From: Ruegeria intermedia
GTDB lineage: Bacteria > Pseudomonadota > Alphaproteobacteria > Rhodobacterales > Rhodobacteraceae
Direction of reading: 5' to 3'
Length of the DNA: 64,000 bases
Assembly: GCF_900129345.1 (NCBI RefSeq)
Contig: NZ_FQVK01000002.1
Location: 62,001 to 126,000 of the forward strand
The position numbers were made by a program, and so were the translations under genes. The notes beneath the pieces are model-generated. The model ran no database searches, was not told where the DNA came from, and saw only the letters and a list, made by a program, of their open reading frames with translations. Within the stretch, counting starts at the first letter, position 1, and every line of letters starts with the position of its first letter. Shown here piece after piece: positions 1 through 9,004 of the stretch.

Positions 1-373
1 ATCGGCCGGGTTCGGTCTCGAACAGATATTGCTGCAACGGTTCGATGCCGACGACGGAATGGACCCTGTATGTCCGCATCTGACCGTCCTGTTCGGTTAC
101 GTCCGCGAGGTAGGCGCCATTCTCCCGTCGGAACTCGACCGCCATGCCGTTCCCCGCAAATGTCGCGCCGCCGAAATCGGCCACCACGTTTTCGGGGGTG
201 GGCGCGGTCCAGGCCTTGGCGTGATGAGACCCGGCCCAGGCCTGCACCTGTTCGTCATGGCAATCCCGGCAGGCTTCCGAACCTACATAGTCCTGCGCCG
301 CCGTCGGCCCGGCAAGCAGGATGCAGGCGAAAGAGACGGCGATTACCCATGCGGCGTGCGGCCAAATCGTCAT
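1..373 (-). CDS. c-type cytochrome family protein, partial (N-terminal part)
   Basis: The open frame begins at 373 and runs off the left edge, so only about 124 residues are visible. It starts with a signal peptide (hydrophobic stretch at about residues 8-26, ending in a TAAQ-like cleavage site) and is followed by YVGSEACRDCH, a CxxCH haem-attachment motif, then QVQAWAGSHHAKA. This pattern is typical of the N-terminus of cytochrome c554-like, often multihaem or TPR-containing, periplasmic proteins. Only one haem motif is visible because the gene is cut. Its start codon overlaps the stop of the YihY-like gene (ATGA at 370-373), so the two are probably co-transcribed with this gene downstream. 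The electron-transfer partner cannot be told from here. Confidence 0.8.
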   Translation of the reverse strand, partial: MTIWPHAAWVIAVSFACILLAGPTAAQDYVGSEACRDCHDEQVQAWAGSHHAKAWTAPTPENVVADFGGATFAGNGMAVEFRRENGAYLADVTEQDGQMRTYRVHSVVGIEPLQQYLFETEPGR

Positions 374-1236
374 GTGGGTCCACCCTCGTCCTGAGCGTCG
401 ATATCCATCAGCGCGCCGTTGAATTCAGCACCAAAGATCATGATGGCCGCGCTCAGATACAGAAAGATCAATGCAGCCATGGCGCCGGCCAGCCCCGCAT
501 AGGTGGCGCTGTAGCGCGCGAACTGACCGATATAGAGCGAAAACGCCAGCCCGCCGGCCAGCCACAAACCCAGCGTCAACAGCACGCCGGGAAGGATCTG
601 GCGCAGCGAATGCCGGCCGACCGGCAGAACCAGGTGGGCCAGCAGCACCGTCAGTGCCGGGACGGCCACGGCGAAGGTCCACCGCAGGCGTTCGACGGAC
701 AACCAGTCGGCGACATTCACCGACGTCTTCTCGGACATCAGTTGGGAATAGATCGGCAACAGCAGTTCCACCGCCGCAACGATCAGAATCGCGGCGCCGC
801 CCAGAATGACCAGCCCCAGGCAGAACAGGCGCGTTTTCCAGAACGGCCAGCCGTCGGTGTCGTGATAGGCCTGATTGATGGCCGCCCGAACGGCCACGAC
901 TCCGTTCGACGCGAAATAGACGGCAAGCACCGCGCCCAGGGTGATCGTTCCCGACCCTGCCCCGTTCAGAACCGCGCGCAGTTCGGTCACGATCGGCTCG
1001 GCCACGTCCTTGGGCCAGACGCCGAAAATCAGGCCGATCATCTCGTCGGTGACATAGTCCTGCGACAGCAGGCCGGCCAGGGACACGGTGAACAGGGCAA
1101 AGGGAAACAGCGCCAGCATCAGTGACATGGCGACATGGCTGCTCATGACGAACCCGTTCTTGTCGTCAAAGCGCCGGACGGCCAGCCAAAGCGCCCGGCC
1201 AAACCGGCCCAAAACGGGAATCAGGACTTGTGTCAT
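370..1236 (-). CDS. YihY/virulence factor BrkB family membrane protein
   Basis: A 288-residue inner-membrane protein with about six hydrophobic segments. It opens with an amphipathic stretch and the family-like FVMSSHVAMSLMLALFPF, and later shows the LLLPIYSQLM and LLPGVLLTLGLWLAGGLAFSLYI regions of the YihY/BrkB family (once misnamed RNase BN). The biochemical role of the family is not settled; transport or envelope functions have been suggested. It is the first gene of a two-gene minus-strand unit, and its TGA overlaps the ATG of the downstream cytochrome gene. It is divergent from the AI-2E-type transporter, with about 170 bp between the starts. Confidence 0.85.
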   Translation of the reverse strand: MTQVLIPVLGRFGRALWLAVRRFDDKNGFVMSSHVAMSLMLALFPFALFTVSLAGLLSQDYVTDEMIGLIFGVWPKDVAEPIVTELRAVLNGAGSGTITLGAVLAVYFASNGVVAVRAAINQAYHDTDGWPFWKTRLFCLGLVILGGAAILIVAAVELLLPIYSQLMSEKTSVNVADWLSVERLRWTFAVAVPALTVLLAHLVLPVGRHSLRQILPGVLLTLGLWLAGGLAFSLYIGQFARYSATYAGLAGAMAALIFLYLSAAIMIFGAEFNGALMDIDAQDEGGPT

Positions 1237-1406
1237 TTGGAAACCCTAGCCCGCAAACCGCGGCGAAAGAACCGGCCAATGAAGCAAATCCCCGAGATTT
1301 TTCCGAATAACCGTCTGGCCCGATTGCACAAAGCCTGCCGTCCGTGCAGGATCGCCAACGGACAATCCCGTTGCACCCAGCGCGCGCTGGAACAGCCGAG
1401 GCCCGC

Positions 1407-2483
1407 ATGACGAAATCCGCTCCGCCGACCCGAACACCGCTGCGGTTGAGCGTCGTTCGCGACGTCACCATCGTACTGACCCTTGTGGTACTGGGGCTTT
1501 ATGCGGGTGCAAGCTTTCTGGTTCCGCTGACCATGGCGCTGCTGATCAATGTGCTGATCATCGCGCTCAGCGACCGGGTGATCGCCCTGACCCGCGCGCC
1601 GGTCTGGCTGGCCAATCTGGCTGCCGTCACGGTGGTTCTGGCCGGCCTGTTCATGATCACCTATATCCTGGGCAGCCAGGCCACGCAGTTCGCACGGACC
1701 GCGGGCGACTATGAAAGCCAGTTCGACGGCGTGATCAACCGCGTGACCGGCTTGGTCGGAAACGATGTGACCTCCTTTGTCCGCGACAATCTGATCAGCA
1801 TGGACATGGCCTCGGTCGCACGGGTGTTGCTGGGCAGCGCCACCTCGATGCTGAACCAGTTTTTCCTGATCAGCCTGTATGTCGCCTTCCTGATGGCCGA
1901 GCGGCTGGCCTTCCGCAAAAAGCTGAGGATCGCGGCCGGAAACCCCGTCACCGGGGCCGAGCTTTTTTCGGTTCTGGATGCGATAACCTTCAGCCTGCGG
2001 CGCTATGTCGGGGTCAAGACCTTCATAAGCCTGGTCACCGCCGGAATCAGCTATGCCATCTTTCGGGCTCTGGGGCTGGAATACGCGGAAACCTGGGCCG
2101 TTCTGACCTTTGCGCTGAACTTCATCCCGTCGATCGGCTCGATCATCGCGGTCGTCTTTCCGGCGATGATCGCTCTGGTTCAGTTCGAAACGCTCGGCCC
2201 CTTCCTAGTGGTCGTGTTCGGGTGCGGCACGATCCAGTTCCTGATCGGCAACTTCCTTGATCCGGCGCTGCTGGGGCGCTCGCTGAACATGTCGACTTTT
2301 CTGGTGATTTTGGCGCTGACCTTCTGGACCACGGTCTGGGGCCTGATCGGCGCGTTTCTCAGCGTTCCGTTGACCGTGTGCATCCTGATCATCTTCAGCC
2401 ACATTCCGGCCCTGCGCCCCATCGCCATTTTAATGTCGCTGGACGGGCGCCTGGCCGAGGACGTCAAGTCAACACGGCCCTAA
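1407..2483 (+). CDS. AI-2E family transporter (TqsA/PerM-like)
   Basis: A polytopic inner-membrane protein of 358 residues with about eight hydrophobic segments. A pair sits near the N-terminus, then a soluble stretch (about residues 90-145), then the C-terminal half with GVKTFISLVTAGISYAIF and ALNFIPSIGSIIAVVFPA, the conserved core of the AI-2E/PerM superfamily. Members move small molecules or ions; autoinducer-2 export is shown only for some, so no substrate is assigned. An in-frame upstream codon would add 21 residues of low plausibility; the ATG at 1407 starts MTKSAPPTRTP directly before the first membrane segment. It stands alone, divergent from the YihY-like gene. Confidence 0.85.
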   Translation: MTKSAPPTRTPLRLSVVRDVTIVLTLVVLGLYAGASFLVPLTMALLINVLIIALSDRVIALTRAPVWLANLAAVTVVLAGLFMITYILGSQATQFARTAGDYESQFDGVINRVTGLVGNDVTSFVRDNLISMDMASVARVLLGSATSMLNQFFLISLYVAFLMAERLAFRKKLRIAAGNPVTGAELFSVLDAITFSLRRYVGVKTFISLVTAGISYAIFRALGLEYAETWAVLTFALNFIPSIGSIIAVVFPAMIALVQFETLGPFLVVVFGCGTIQFLIGNFLDPALLGRSLNMSTFLVILALTFWTTVWGLIGAFLSVPLTVCILIIFSHIPALRPIAILMSLDGRLAEDVKSTRP

Positions 2484-2626
2484 TCAGGGCTGAACGCCCT
2501 GAAATCGGGGGTGGATCGGTCACGGGTGCGCTGCTAGCCTTCAAATATTGCAATGGCTTGGCCGCAGGATCCACCGGGTCCGACGCAAATAATTTGGATA
2601 ACCGTTTTTTTGATGATTGGACCGCC

Positions 2627-3604
2627 ATGACACCGCTTGACCAAATCAACGTTCTGAAGGCCCGGATGGCCCAATCGATCATTGGACAGACACAGGTCAT
2701 CGACCGCCTTCTGATCGGGCTGCTGGCCAACGGGAACCTGCTGATCGAAGGTTTGCCCGGCCTGGCAAAAACCCGTGCCGTCAAGGCGATGGCGCGCAAT
2801 CTTGATGCAAAATTCAGCCGCATCCAGTTCACGCCCGACCTGCTGCCGTCCGACGTGACCGGGACCGAGGTCTATACCCAGACCGACGCGGGCGGCACCT
2901 TTCGGTTCGAGCCCGGCCCGATCTTTGCCAACATCGTCCTGGCGGACGAGATCAACCGCGCGCCGGCCAAGGTTCAGGCCGCGCTGCTCGAGGCGATGGA
3001 GGAACGGCAGGTCACCGTGTCCGGCACCACCCACAAGATGGAGCCGCTGTTCATCGTGATGGCCACCCAGAACCCGATCGAACAGGAAGGAACCTATCCG
3101 TTGCCCGAAGCGCAGATGGACCGGTTCCTGATGCATGTTCAGATCACCTACCCCCCGGTCGAGGACGAGGTGCTGGTGATCCGTCTGGTCCGCGGCGAGG
3201 ACACCGCCGCCAATTCCGGGACCGCCGCCGAGAAACCCTCACCGATCCCCCAAGATGCCGTTTTTGCCGCACGGCAGCAGATCGGGCAGATCCATGTCTC
3301 GGATGCGATGGATCGGTACATGGCCGATCTGGTTCAGGCCACCCGGACGCCGTCCGCGCTCAGCGATGACCTCGCGGCGTGGATCGAGATCGGCGCCAGC
3401 CCGCGGGCATCGCTGGCGCTGGACAAATGCGGCCGGGCCCACGCCTGGATGAACGGGCGCGACTATGTCGACCCAGCCGACATCCGTGCCATTGCCCATG
3501 ACGTGTTCCGCCACCGCATCACGCTGAGTTTCGAAGCACAGGGCGACGCCAAGACCGCCGATGACGTGATCGACGAGATCCTGAAGCTCGTCGCCCTGCC
3601 CTGA
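2627..3604 (+). CDS. MoxR-type AAA+ ATPase
   Basis: A 325-residue AAA+ ATPase of the MoxR family. The Walker A is GLPGLAKT (residues 42-49) and the Walker B is IVLADEIN (103-110), followed by the family stretch NRAPAKVQAALLEAMEERQV and a sensor-1 region ATQNPIEQEGTYPLPEAQ. MoxR ATPases act as chaperone-like partners of vWA proteins, and this operon supplies two vWA proteins and a DUF58 protein. The ATG at 2627 is preferred because the family core starts right after it; the longer in-frame reading from 2378 overlaps the AI-2E gene and has no family similarity. It is first in a six-gene run with only 20 bp to the next gene. Confidence 0.93.
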   Translation: MTPLDQINVLKARMAQSIIGQTQVIDRLLIGLLANGNLLIEGLPGLAKTRAVKAMARNLDAKFSRIQFTPDLLPSDVTGTEVYTQTDAGGTFRFEPGPIFANIVLADEINRAPAKVQAALLEAMEERQVTVSGTTHKMEPLFIVMATQNPIEQEGTYPLPEAQMDRFLMHVQITYPPVEDEVLVIRLVRGEDTAANSGTAAEKPSPIPQDAVFAARQQIGQIHVSDAMDRYMADLVQATRTPSALSDDLAAWIEIGASPRASLALDKCGRAHAWMNGRDYVDPADIRAIAHDVFRHRITLSFEAQGDAKTADDVIDEILKLVALP

Positions 3605-3624
3605 CCGCAACAAAGGAGAGCCGC

Positions 3625-4572
3625 GTGTCCCCGACCGCAGCGACATCCCGCGACACACGCATCCACGTCGATGCCCGCCACCTGCTGAGCCTGGGCGGGC
3701 GCAGCGGCGCGCTCAGCCTTCTGCCCCGACAGCCGGCCCGTTCGGTGCTGAACGGCCGCCATGCCTCGCGCCTGCGCGGGCGCGGCCTGAATTTCGAGGA
3801 ACTGCGCACCTATCTGCCCGGCGACGACATCCGCACGATCGACTGGAAAGTGACGGCCCGCACGGGCGAGCCGCATGTGCGCGTCTATACCGAAGAGCGT
3901 GACCGCCCGGCGCTGCTGCTGGTGGATCAGCGGGTCTCGATGTTCTTCGGCACACAAGTCTACATGAAATCGGTGGTGGCGGCCGAAGCCGCGGCCATCG
4001 CCGCCCATCGGGTTCTGGCGCAAGGCGACCGCGTCGGCGGGATCGTGTTCGGCGATACCGACCTGGCCGAACATCGGCCACAGCGCCGCCCTGCGGCCTT
4101 GCGGCGGTTTTTGTCCTCGCTTGGCGCACTCAATTGCAGCCTGAATGCCGGGTTGCGCCCACAGACCACGGTCTCGCTGAACCAGGTGCTGCAACAGGCT
4201 GCGCGCATCGCACATACCAATGCCTTGGTCTGCGTCTTCTCGGACTTTGACGGTCTGACCGACGGGTCAGAACGGCTGCTGCGCCGCCTGGCCCATTCCA
4301 ATGACCTGATCCTGTTCGACATTTACGACCCGATCGCGCGCCACATGCCGCCCGAGCTGCGGCTGACGGTCTCGGACGGCGACCAGCAGATCGAACTGGA
4401 CGCGTCAGACAGGCAAATGTCGGACCGCGTGACACAGGCGATGGAGCAGAGGCTGGCGCAGCTGCAATCCTGGTCGCGCCGATACGGGTTTCCCGTCGTC
4501 CCGCTGACAACGGCCGAGCCCGCGTTGGCCCAGATCCTGAGGCTGTTCGGCCACCAACGGGGGCGGTCATGA
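3625..4572 (+). CDS. DUF58 domain-containing protein
   Basis: A 315-residue cytosolic protein. It carries the DUF58 signature FEELRTYLPGDDIRTIDWKV (residues 58-77) followed by SAR-like TARTGEPHVRVYTEERDRP. The LLLVDQRVSMFFG segment (98-110) is vWA-like, in the position where related proteins carry D-x-S-x-S. The start is GTG at 3625, 6-7 bases after the ribosome site AAGGAG. DUF58 proteins regularly accompany MoxR ATPases and BatA/BatB proteins. Its TGA overlaps the ATG of the next gene, so translation is probably coupled. The molecular role of DUF58 is not established. Confidence 0.9.
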   Translation: MSPTAATSRDTRIHVDARHLLSLGGRSGALSLLPRQPARSVLNGRHASRLRGRGLNFEELRTYLPGDDIRTIDWKVTARTGEPHVRVYTEERDRPALLLVDQRVSMFFGTQVYMKSVVAAEAAAIAAHRVLAQGDRVGGIVFGDTDLAEHRPQRRPAALRRFLSSLGALNCSLNAGLRPQTTVSLNQVLQQAARIAHTNALVCVFSDFDGLTDGSERLLRRLAHSNDLILFDIYDPIARHMPPELRLTVSDGDQQIELDASDRQMSDRVTQAMEQRLAQLQSWSRRYGFPVVPLTTAEPALAQILRLFGHQRGRS

Positions 4573-5042
4573 CCCCGGACACCGAAGGCAAATCGCTGGT
4601 CGAGCTGCTGGACATGCTGAAACCGGCGCCCGAGCCGGCACCGATTTCCATGGTGCCGCAGACCTGGGGCTGGATTGTTCTGGCGGTGGCGCTGTTGGTC
4701 GTGGTTGGTCTGATCTTCGTGGCGATCCGGCGGCACCGGCGGGCAAATGCCTATCGGCGGCTTGCGCTGAGGGAATTGGACCGGTGTCAGAATGACCCGG
4801 CCAAAGCCGCCGAGATCGTGCGCCGCGCGGCCCTTGTCGCCTTTCCCCGGTCTCAGGTGGCCGGTTTGACCGGTGACGACTGGACGAAGTTTCTGGGCCA
4901 AACCGCTGACCTGTCCGGGTTTTCCGCCTCTGCCCTCGGCAATCTGGCGGCCGCCCCCTACCGCAAGGGGGTCACCGACCCGGATGCCGCCGAACTGGCG
5001 CGGCACTGGATCAAGTCGCATCGGGCCAAGGGGGCGGCGTGA
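4569..5042 (+). CDS. DUF4381 domain-containing membrane protein
   Basis: A 157-residue protein with one membrane segment (about residues 33-53, WGWIVLAVALLVVVGLIFV), then an RRHRR positive patch and a cytosolic helical domain containing YRRLALRELD and AAEIVRRAALVAFPRSQVA. This is the layout of DUF4381 proteins found in MoxR/vWA operons, where the protein is thought to be a small membrane partner of the vWA proteins. It starts at an ATGA overlap with the DUF58 gene and ends at a TGATG overlap with the vWA gene. Confidence 0.87.
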   Translation: MTPDTEGKSLVELLDMLKPAPEPAPISMVPQTWGWIVLAVALLVVVGLIFVAIRRHRRANAYRRLALRELDRCQNDPAKAAEIVRRAALVAFPRSQVAGLTGDDWTKFLGQTADLSGFSASALGNLAAAPYRKGVTDPDAAELARHWIKSHRAKGAA

Positions 5043-6025
5043 TGTTCAGTTTCGCCGCGCCTTGGGTGTTTCTTCTGCTGCCGCTGCCGGCACTGGTCTA
5101 TTTCCTTGCTCCGCTGCACCGGCAACGGGTCGATGCCATTCGCATCCCGTTCTTTCGCCACGTCGCCCAAGCGGCCGGGGCCGAGCCGCGATCCGGCTCG
5201 GTCACCCTGAGACGGACGCGCATGCAAACCGGTCTGGCGATCCTGATCTGGGTGCTGCTGGTTCTGGCAATGGCCCGGCCCGAACGGCTGGGCGACCCGA
5301 TCGTCATCGAAAAATCCGCCCGCGACGTGGTGCTGGCGGTGGACATCTCGGGTTCGATGGACCAGCGCGACTTCAAGGCCGCAGATGGCACGCCCAAGCA
5401 GCGGCTGGAGGCCGTCAAGGACGTTCTGCGCGCCTTCATCGCCGCGCGCGACGGCGACCGGATGGCGTTGATCATCTTCGGCACCCGCGCTTTCGTTCAG
5501 GCCCCGTTCACCGAGGACTTGCAAAGCCTCAACGGTTTTCTGGACCAGACCGCCGTCGGCATGGCGGGTCCGAACACGGCGCTGGGCGATGCGATCGGGC
5601 TGGGCATCCGCACTTTCGAGTCGAGCGAGGTGGACCAACGCCTGATGATCGTGCTGTCGGATGGCGCCGACACCTCAAGCCGCATGACGCCGGTCAATGC
5701 CGCGTCGATTGCGGCGGACAAGCGTGTCGTGATTTACACGATCGGCGTCGGCGACCCGGATGCCACGGGAGAAGACCGGGTCGATCTGGACGCGCTGAAG
5801 GACATCGCCAACAAAACCCAAGGCCAGTATTTCTTTGCCGACGACGAGGCCGCCCTGACCGAGGTCTACCAGCAGATCGACGCCCGGAACCCCCGCGTAG
5901 TGGAAACCCAAAGCTACCGCCCACGGGTCAGCCTTGCGCATTATCCGCTGGCGGCGGCACTGCTCCTCATCCTCGCCAGCACCTTGGGCTTGCGCCTTTC
6001 ACAGGGTCGGAGGCGCGTGGCATGA
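5042..6025 (+). CDS. vWA domain-containing membrane protein (BatA-like)
   Basis: A 327-residue protein with hydrophobic segments at about residues 4-24 and 62-78, a vWA domain, and a C-terminal membrane segment (about 303-318). The metal site (MIDAS) is complete: DISGS at 101-105, the threonine of GPNTALGDAI, and the aspartate of LSDGADT. This matches BatA of aerotolerance-type operons: a membrane-tethered vWA domain probably controlled by the MoxR ATPase. A GTG codon directly precedes the ATG at 5042; ATG is chosen because it forms a TGATG junction with the upstream stop. The stop overlaps the next start (ATGA). Confidence 0.92.
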   Translation: MFSFAAPWVFLLLPLPALVYFLAPLHRQRVDAIRIPFFRHVAQAAGAEPRSGSVTLRRTRMQTGLAILIWVLLVLAMARPERLGDPIVIEKSARDVVLAVDISGSMDQRDFKAADGTPKQRLEAVKDVLRAFIAARDGDRMALIIFGTRAFVQAPFTEDLQSLNGFLDQTAVGMAGPNTALGDAIGLGIRTFESSEVDQRLMIVLSDGADTSSRMTPVNAASIAADKRVVIYTIGVGDPDATGEDRVDLDALKDIANKTQGQYFFADDEAALTEVYQQIDARNPRVVETQSYRPRVSLAHYPLAAALLLILASTLGLRLSQGRRRVA

Positions 6026-7524
6026 TCGACGCTCTGGCCCAGTTCCATTTCCTGCGCCCCTACTGGCTGTTGCTGTTGCTGCCTATTGCCGCTGTCTGGT
6101 GGCTGTCTCGGCCGCGCAGATCGGGCAGCTCGGACCTGCCTGCGGGCGTTGCGCCCCACCTGGCGCAGGCACTGCGTCTAGGGGCCGAAGATCAACGGCG
6201 GATCGGTCCGGTAGACCTCGCCGCGCTCGCCGCCGGTCTTCTGACCCTTGCCGTGGCAGGGCCGACATGGTCGCGGGCGCCGAACCCTCTGATTGCGGAC
6301 ACCGCGCCGCTGGTGATCGCGCTCAAGGTCACCGACAGCATGGAGGAGGCAGACCTGGCGCCGTCACGGCTGGACCGCGCCAAGTTGAAGATCACCGATC
6401 TGATCAACACCCGCGCAGGCGCGCCCACCGCGCTGATCGCCTATGCCGGATCCGCACACCGGGTCGCGCCGCTGACCGAAGATGCCAACATCCTGCGCCC
6501 CTTGCTGGAAGGCTTGACCCCGGCGGTCATGCCGGTGGCGGGCGATGCCGCCGGTGACGCGCTGACGCTGGCGCAGGACATTCTGGGCGATCAGAAAGGC
6601 ACAGGCGCGGTTCTCTTCGTGCTGGACGATATCGATCCGCAACAGGTTTCCGCATTGGGACAATCCGATACACCATTGTTTTTTCTGACAATGCTTCCGA
6701 ATGGCCGTCAGATCCCACAACTGGACGGCCTGCGCAGCGCCACGATCGTTCCCTTCTCGGGCGACGACCGAGACATCACCCGTCTGAACCGCGCGATCAC
6801 CCGCAGTTCTTCCGCGGCATTGGGCGAGGATGACCGCGTCGACTGGCAGGACCGCGCCTGGATCCTGGCCTGGCCCGTCGCCTTGATCGCGCTGCTGTGG
6901 TTCCGACGCGGCTGGGTATTCCGCTGGGGGTTCGTGGCATTGCTGTTTCTGCCACCGTCCGGCGCGCGCGCAGACGGTTGGCGGGACTGGTTCCTGACCC
7001 CGGACCAGCAGGGCCAGATCGCCATGAATCGCAAGAACTACGCCGCCGCCAGCACGCTGTTTCAGGATCGGTATCACCGGGGCTACGCCCAGTTGAAAGC
7101 CGGGCAATATGCCGAAGCCTCCGAGACCTTTGCCCAGCTTTCCACGCCCGAAGCGGCGTTTGCCGAAGGCATGGCCCGCATCCGAAATCGACAGTATCGT
7201 CCGGCCATCGCCGCCTTTGAAACCGCGCTGGAGCGTCGCCCGGACTGGCCGGAGGCCGCGTACAACCTGGCCGTCGCCCAGGCCATTCTGGCCGAGGTCG
7301 AATCCACACGCGCGCAATCCGATACCGGCGAGGAAGCGGGCATCGGCGCTGATGACGTGGTGTTCGACAACGAAGCCGGTTTGGGCGCGGAGACCACGCA
7401 ACAGGCCGAGACCGGGGACGCCGCGCCCCTGTCGGCCGACCAGTGGATCAGCGCCATCGACACCGACATGCAGGACTTCCTGCGCAGCCGGTTTGTTCTG
7501 GAAAATCAGGAGCGATCCCAATGA
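6022..7524 (+). CDS. vWA-TPR fusion membrane protein (BatB/BatC-like) with degenerate MIDAS
   Basis: A 500-residue protein joining a BatB-like part and a TPR part. Membrane segments lie at about residues 14-29 and 65-80, then a vWA-like domain (about 95-265), a third hydrophobic stretch (about 276-315), and one or two TPR repeats (about 335-430: NRKNYAAASTLF, GQYAEASETF, RQYRPAIAAFETALERRP). The C-terminal tail is acidic. The motif DxSxS that binds metal reads KVTDS (residues 102-106), so the first Asp is replaced by Lys. The conserved Thr is missing from MPVAGDAAGDAL, and the later DG reads VLDDID. It is therefore probably a non-metal-binding vWA scaffold. Start at an ATGA overlap with the BatA-like gene; its own stop overlaps the BatD-like start. 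Confidence 0.87.
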   Translation: MIDALAQFHFLRPYWLLLLLPIAAVWWLSRPRRSGSSDLPAGVAPHLAQALRLGAEDQRRIGPVDLAALAAGLLTLAVAGPTWSRAPNPLIADTAPLVIALKVTDSMEEADLAPSRLDRAKLKITDLINTRAGAPTALIAYAGSAHRVAPLTEDANILRPLLEGLTPAVMPVAGDAAGDALTLAQDILGDQKGTGAVLFVLDDIDPQQVSALGQSDTPLFFLTMLPNGRQIPQLDGLRSATIVPFSGDDRDITRLNRAITRSSSAALGEDDRVDWQDRAWILAWPVALIALLWFRRGWVFRWGFVALLFLPPSGARADGWRDWFLTPDQQGQIAMNRKNYAAASTLFQDRYHRGYAQLKAGQYAEASETFAQLSTPEAAFAEGMARIRNRQYRPAIAAFETALERRPDWPEAAYNLAVAQAILAEVESTRAQSDTGEEAGIGADDVVFDNEAGLGAETTQQAETGDAAPLSADQWISAIDTDMQDFLRSRFVLENQERSQ

Positions 7525-8744
7525 GGTACCTCGCGCTCTTGATGCTATATCTTTGCCCCGCCCAGGTTCTGGCGCAAGCAACAGACATCCAGCCCCGCGT
7601 CACGATCGAAGTGCCGCCGGATCCGACAATCGTCGGCCAGCCCGCCATCGTTCGCCTGAAAGTGCTGGTACCGACCTACATGCCAAACCCGCCGGTCTTT
7701 CCATCGCTTGAACAGGAAAACCTTCTGGTACGCCTGCCTGAACGCGCTTCGGGGCCGGTCAGCGAGAGCATCGAAGGCCAAACGTGGTCTGGGGTTCAGC
7801 GCAGCTATCGTCTGTATCCGCTTGCCCCCGGCACGTATGAATTTGCCGCGGCCGAGGTGCAGGTGACCTATGCCGATCCCGAAACCAACGATCCCGTTCA
7901 AGTCTCGGTTCCGCTTCCGGCAGCGCGGCTGACGGCCCAGGTTCCCGACGCGGCGCGTGGATTGGATCCGCTGATCATCGCGAAGGATTTCGCCCTGAGG
8001 CAAAAGATCGAAGGCGACACCAACCTGCAAACCGGAGACGCTCTGACCCGCACGCTGACGGCCACCATCTCGGGTACCACAGCGATCATGATCCCGGCCC
8101 TGCTGCCCCCGTTTCAGGACCCTCTGCTGAGAGCCTATCCCGGCGAGCCCCGCCTGTCGGAAACCGAGAATCGAGGCGTGCTGTCCGGCCAGAGGACCGA
8201 CCGAGTGACCTATGTGGCGCAGGACGGCGGTCAAGCCCGACTGCCGGGGCTCGAAGTCGACTGGTTCAACCTTGAAAGCGGGGCGGTCGAAACCGCGCGG
8301 GTCGGTCCGGTCGATCTGATTCTGGCGCCGCCGCCCTGGCAGCCGCCCGACCGGGAAACGATCCTGCGCATCAGTGCTGTCTTCACCATATTGTCGGTCG
8401 GCTTTTGGTTGCTGGCCAGAAGGTTGCGGCCGATTCTTGAAGAACGATGGCGGGCGGCCCGGCACCGCAGGCTGTCCTCGGCCGGGTATGCGTTCGCCGA
8501 ACTGCGGCGCGCTGTTCGTCAAAAAGACATCGCCAAAGCCTATCAGGACTTGGAGGCGTGGAAACGGCGTCTGCCGGATCCGGTGGACACAAGCGAGTTC
8601 GAGGCGTCTCTGGCACGGATTGGCGCCGTTCGGTACGGAGGCCGTCCGCAACCGGAAAACTGGTCCGACGTTCAGGCCTGCCTGAAACGTATCGCCCGAC
8701 CGCGGCGTCACGTGAGCTCGGGCTTGCCGAAACTCAACCCGTGA
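7521..8744 (+). CDS. BatD-like periplasmic/membrane protein
   Basis: A 407-residue protein with a signal peptide (about residues 1-19, ending AQVLAQA) and a long periplasmic part with BatD-like beta-strand repeats (RVTIEVPPDPTIVGQPAIVRL, YRLYPLAPGTYEF, TLTATISGTTAIMIPALLPPF). One membrane segment follows (about 303-319) and then a cytosolic tail rich in Arg and Lys. BatD proteins close MoxR/vWA operons and are thought to present a periplasmic face for the complex. It begins at an ATGA overlap and ends the operon; about 260 bp with no gene follow. Confidence 0.85.
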   Translation: MRYLALLMLYLCPAQVLAQATDIQPRVTIEVPPDPTIVGQPAIVRLKVLVPTYMPNPPVFPSLEQENLLVRLPERASGPVSESIEGQTWSGVQRSYRLYPLAPGTYEFAAAEVQVTYADPETNDPVQVSVPLPAARLTAQVPDAARGLDPLIIAKDFALRQKIEGDTNLQTGDALTRTLTATISGTTAIMIPALLPPFQDPLLRAYPGEPRLSETENRGVLSGQRTDRVTYVAQDGGQARLPGLEVDWFNLESGAVETARVGPVDLILAPPPWQPPDRETILRISAVFTILSVGFWLLARRLRPILEERWRAARHRRLSSAGYAFAELRRAVRQKDIAKAYQDLEAWKRRLPDPVDTSEFEASLARIGAVRYGGRPQPENWSDVQACLKRIARPRRHVSSGLPKLNP

Positions 8745-9004
8745 TTGCGAAACTGGCGTCGCGTTCCGCGTTCGATCCCCGCGCTGCGGCAGCCCAGCCC
8801 CCTGATTTCATACATTAGTATATTTAGTTTGCGCTTTGTGGTATCCAGAATTTGCCAACAGGGTTTGCAGCGATTCCGCATGTGTCGCGACCCGTCCTAC
8901 TTGTGGCGGTCGCGTTGGTTGACTGACTGGGTTTGGGGGCGGATCTTTCCCCATTTGATTTTGCAGCAAGGCCATTTCCAGCCTGAATTACAAAGGAGAA
9001 AAAA

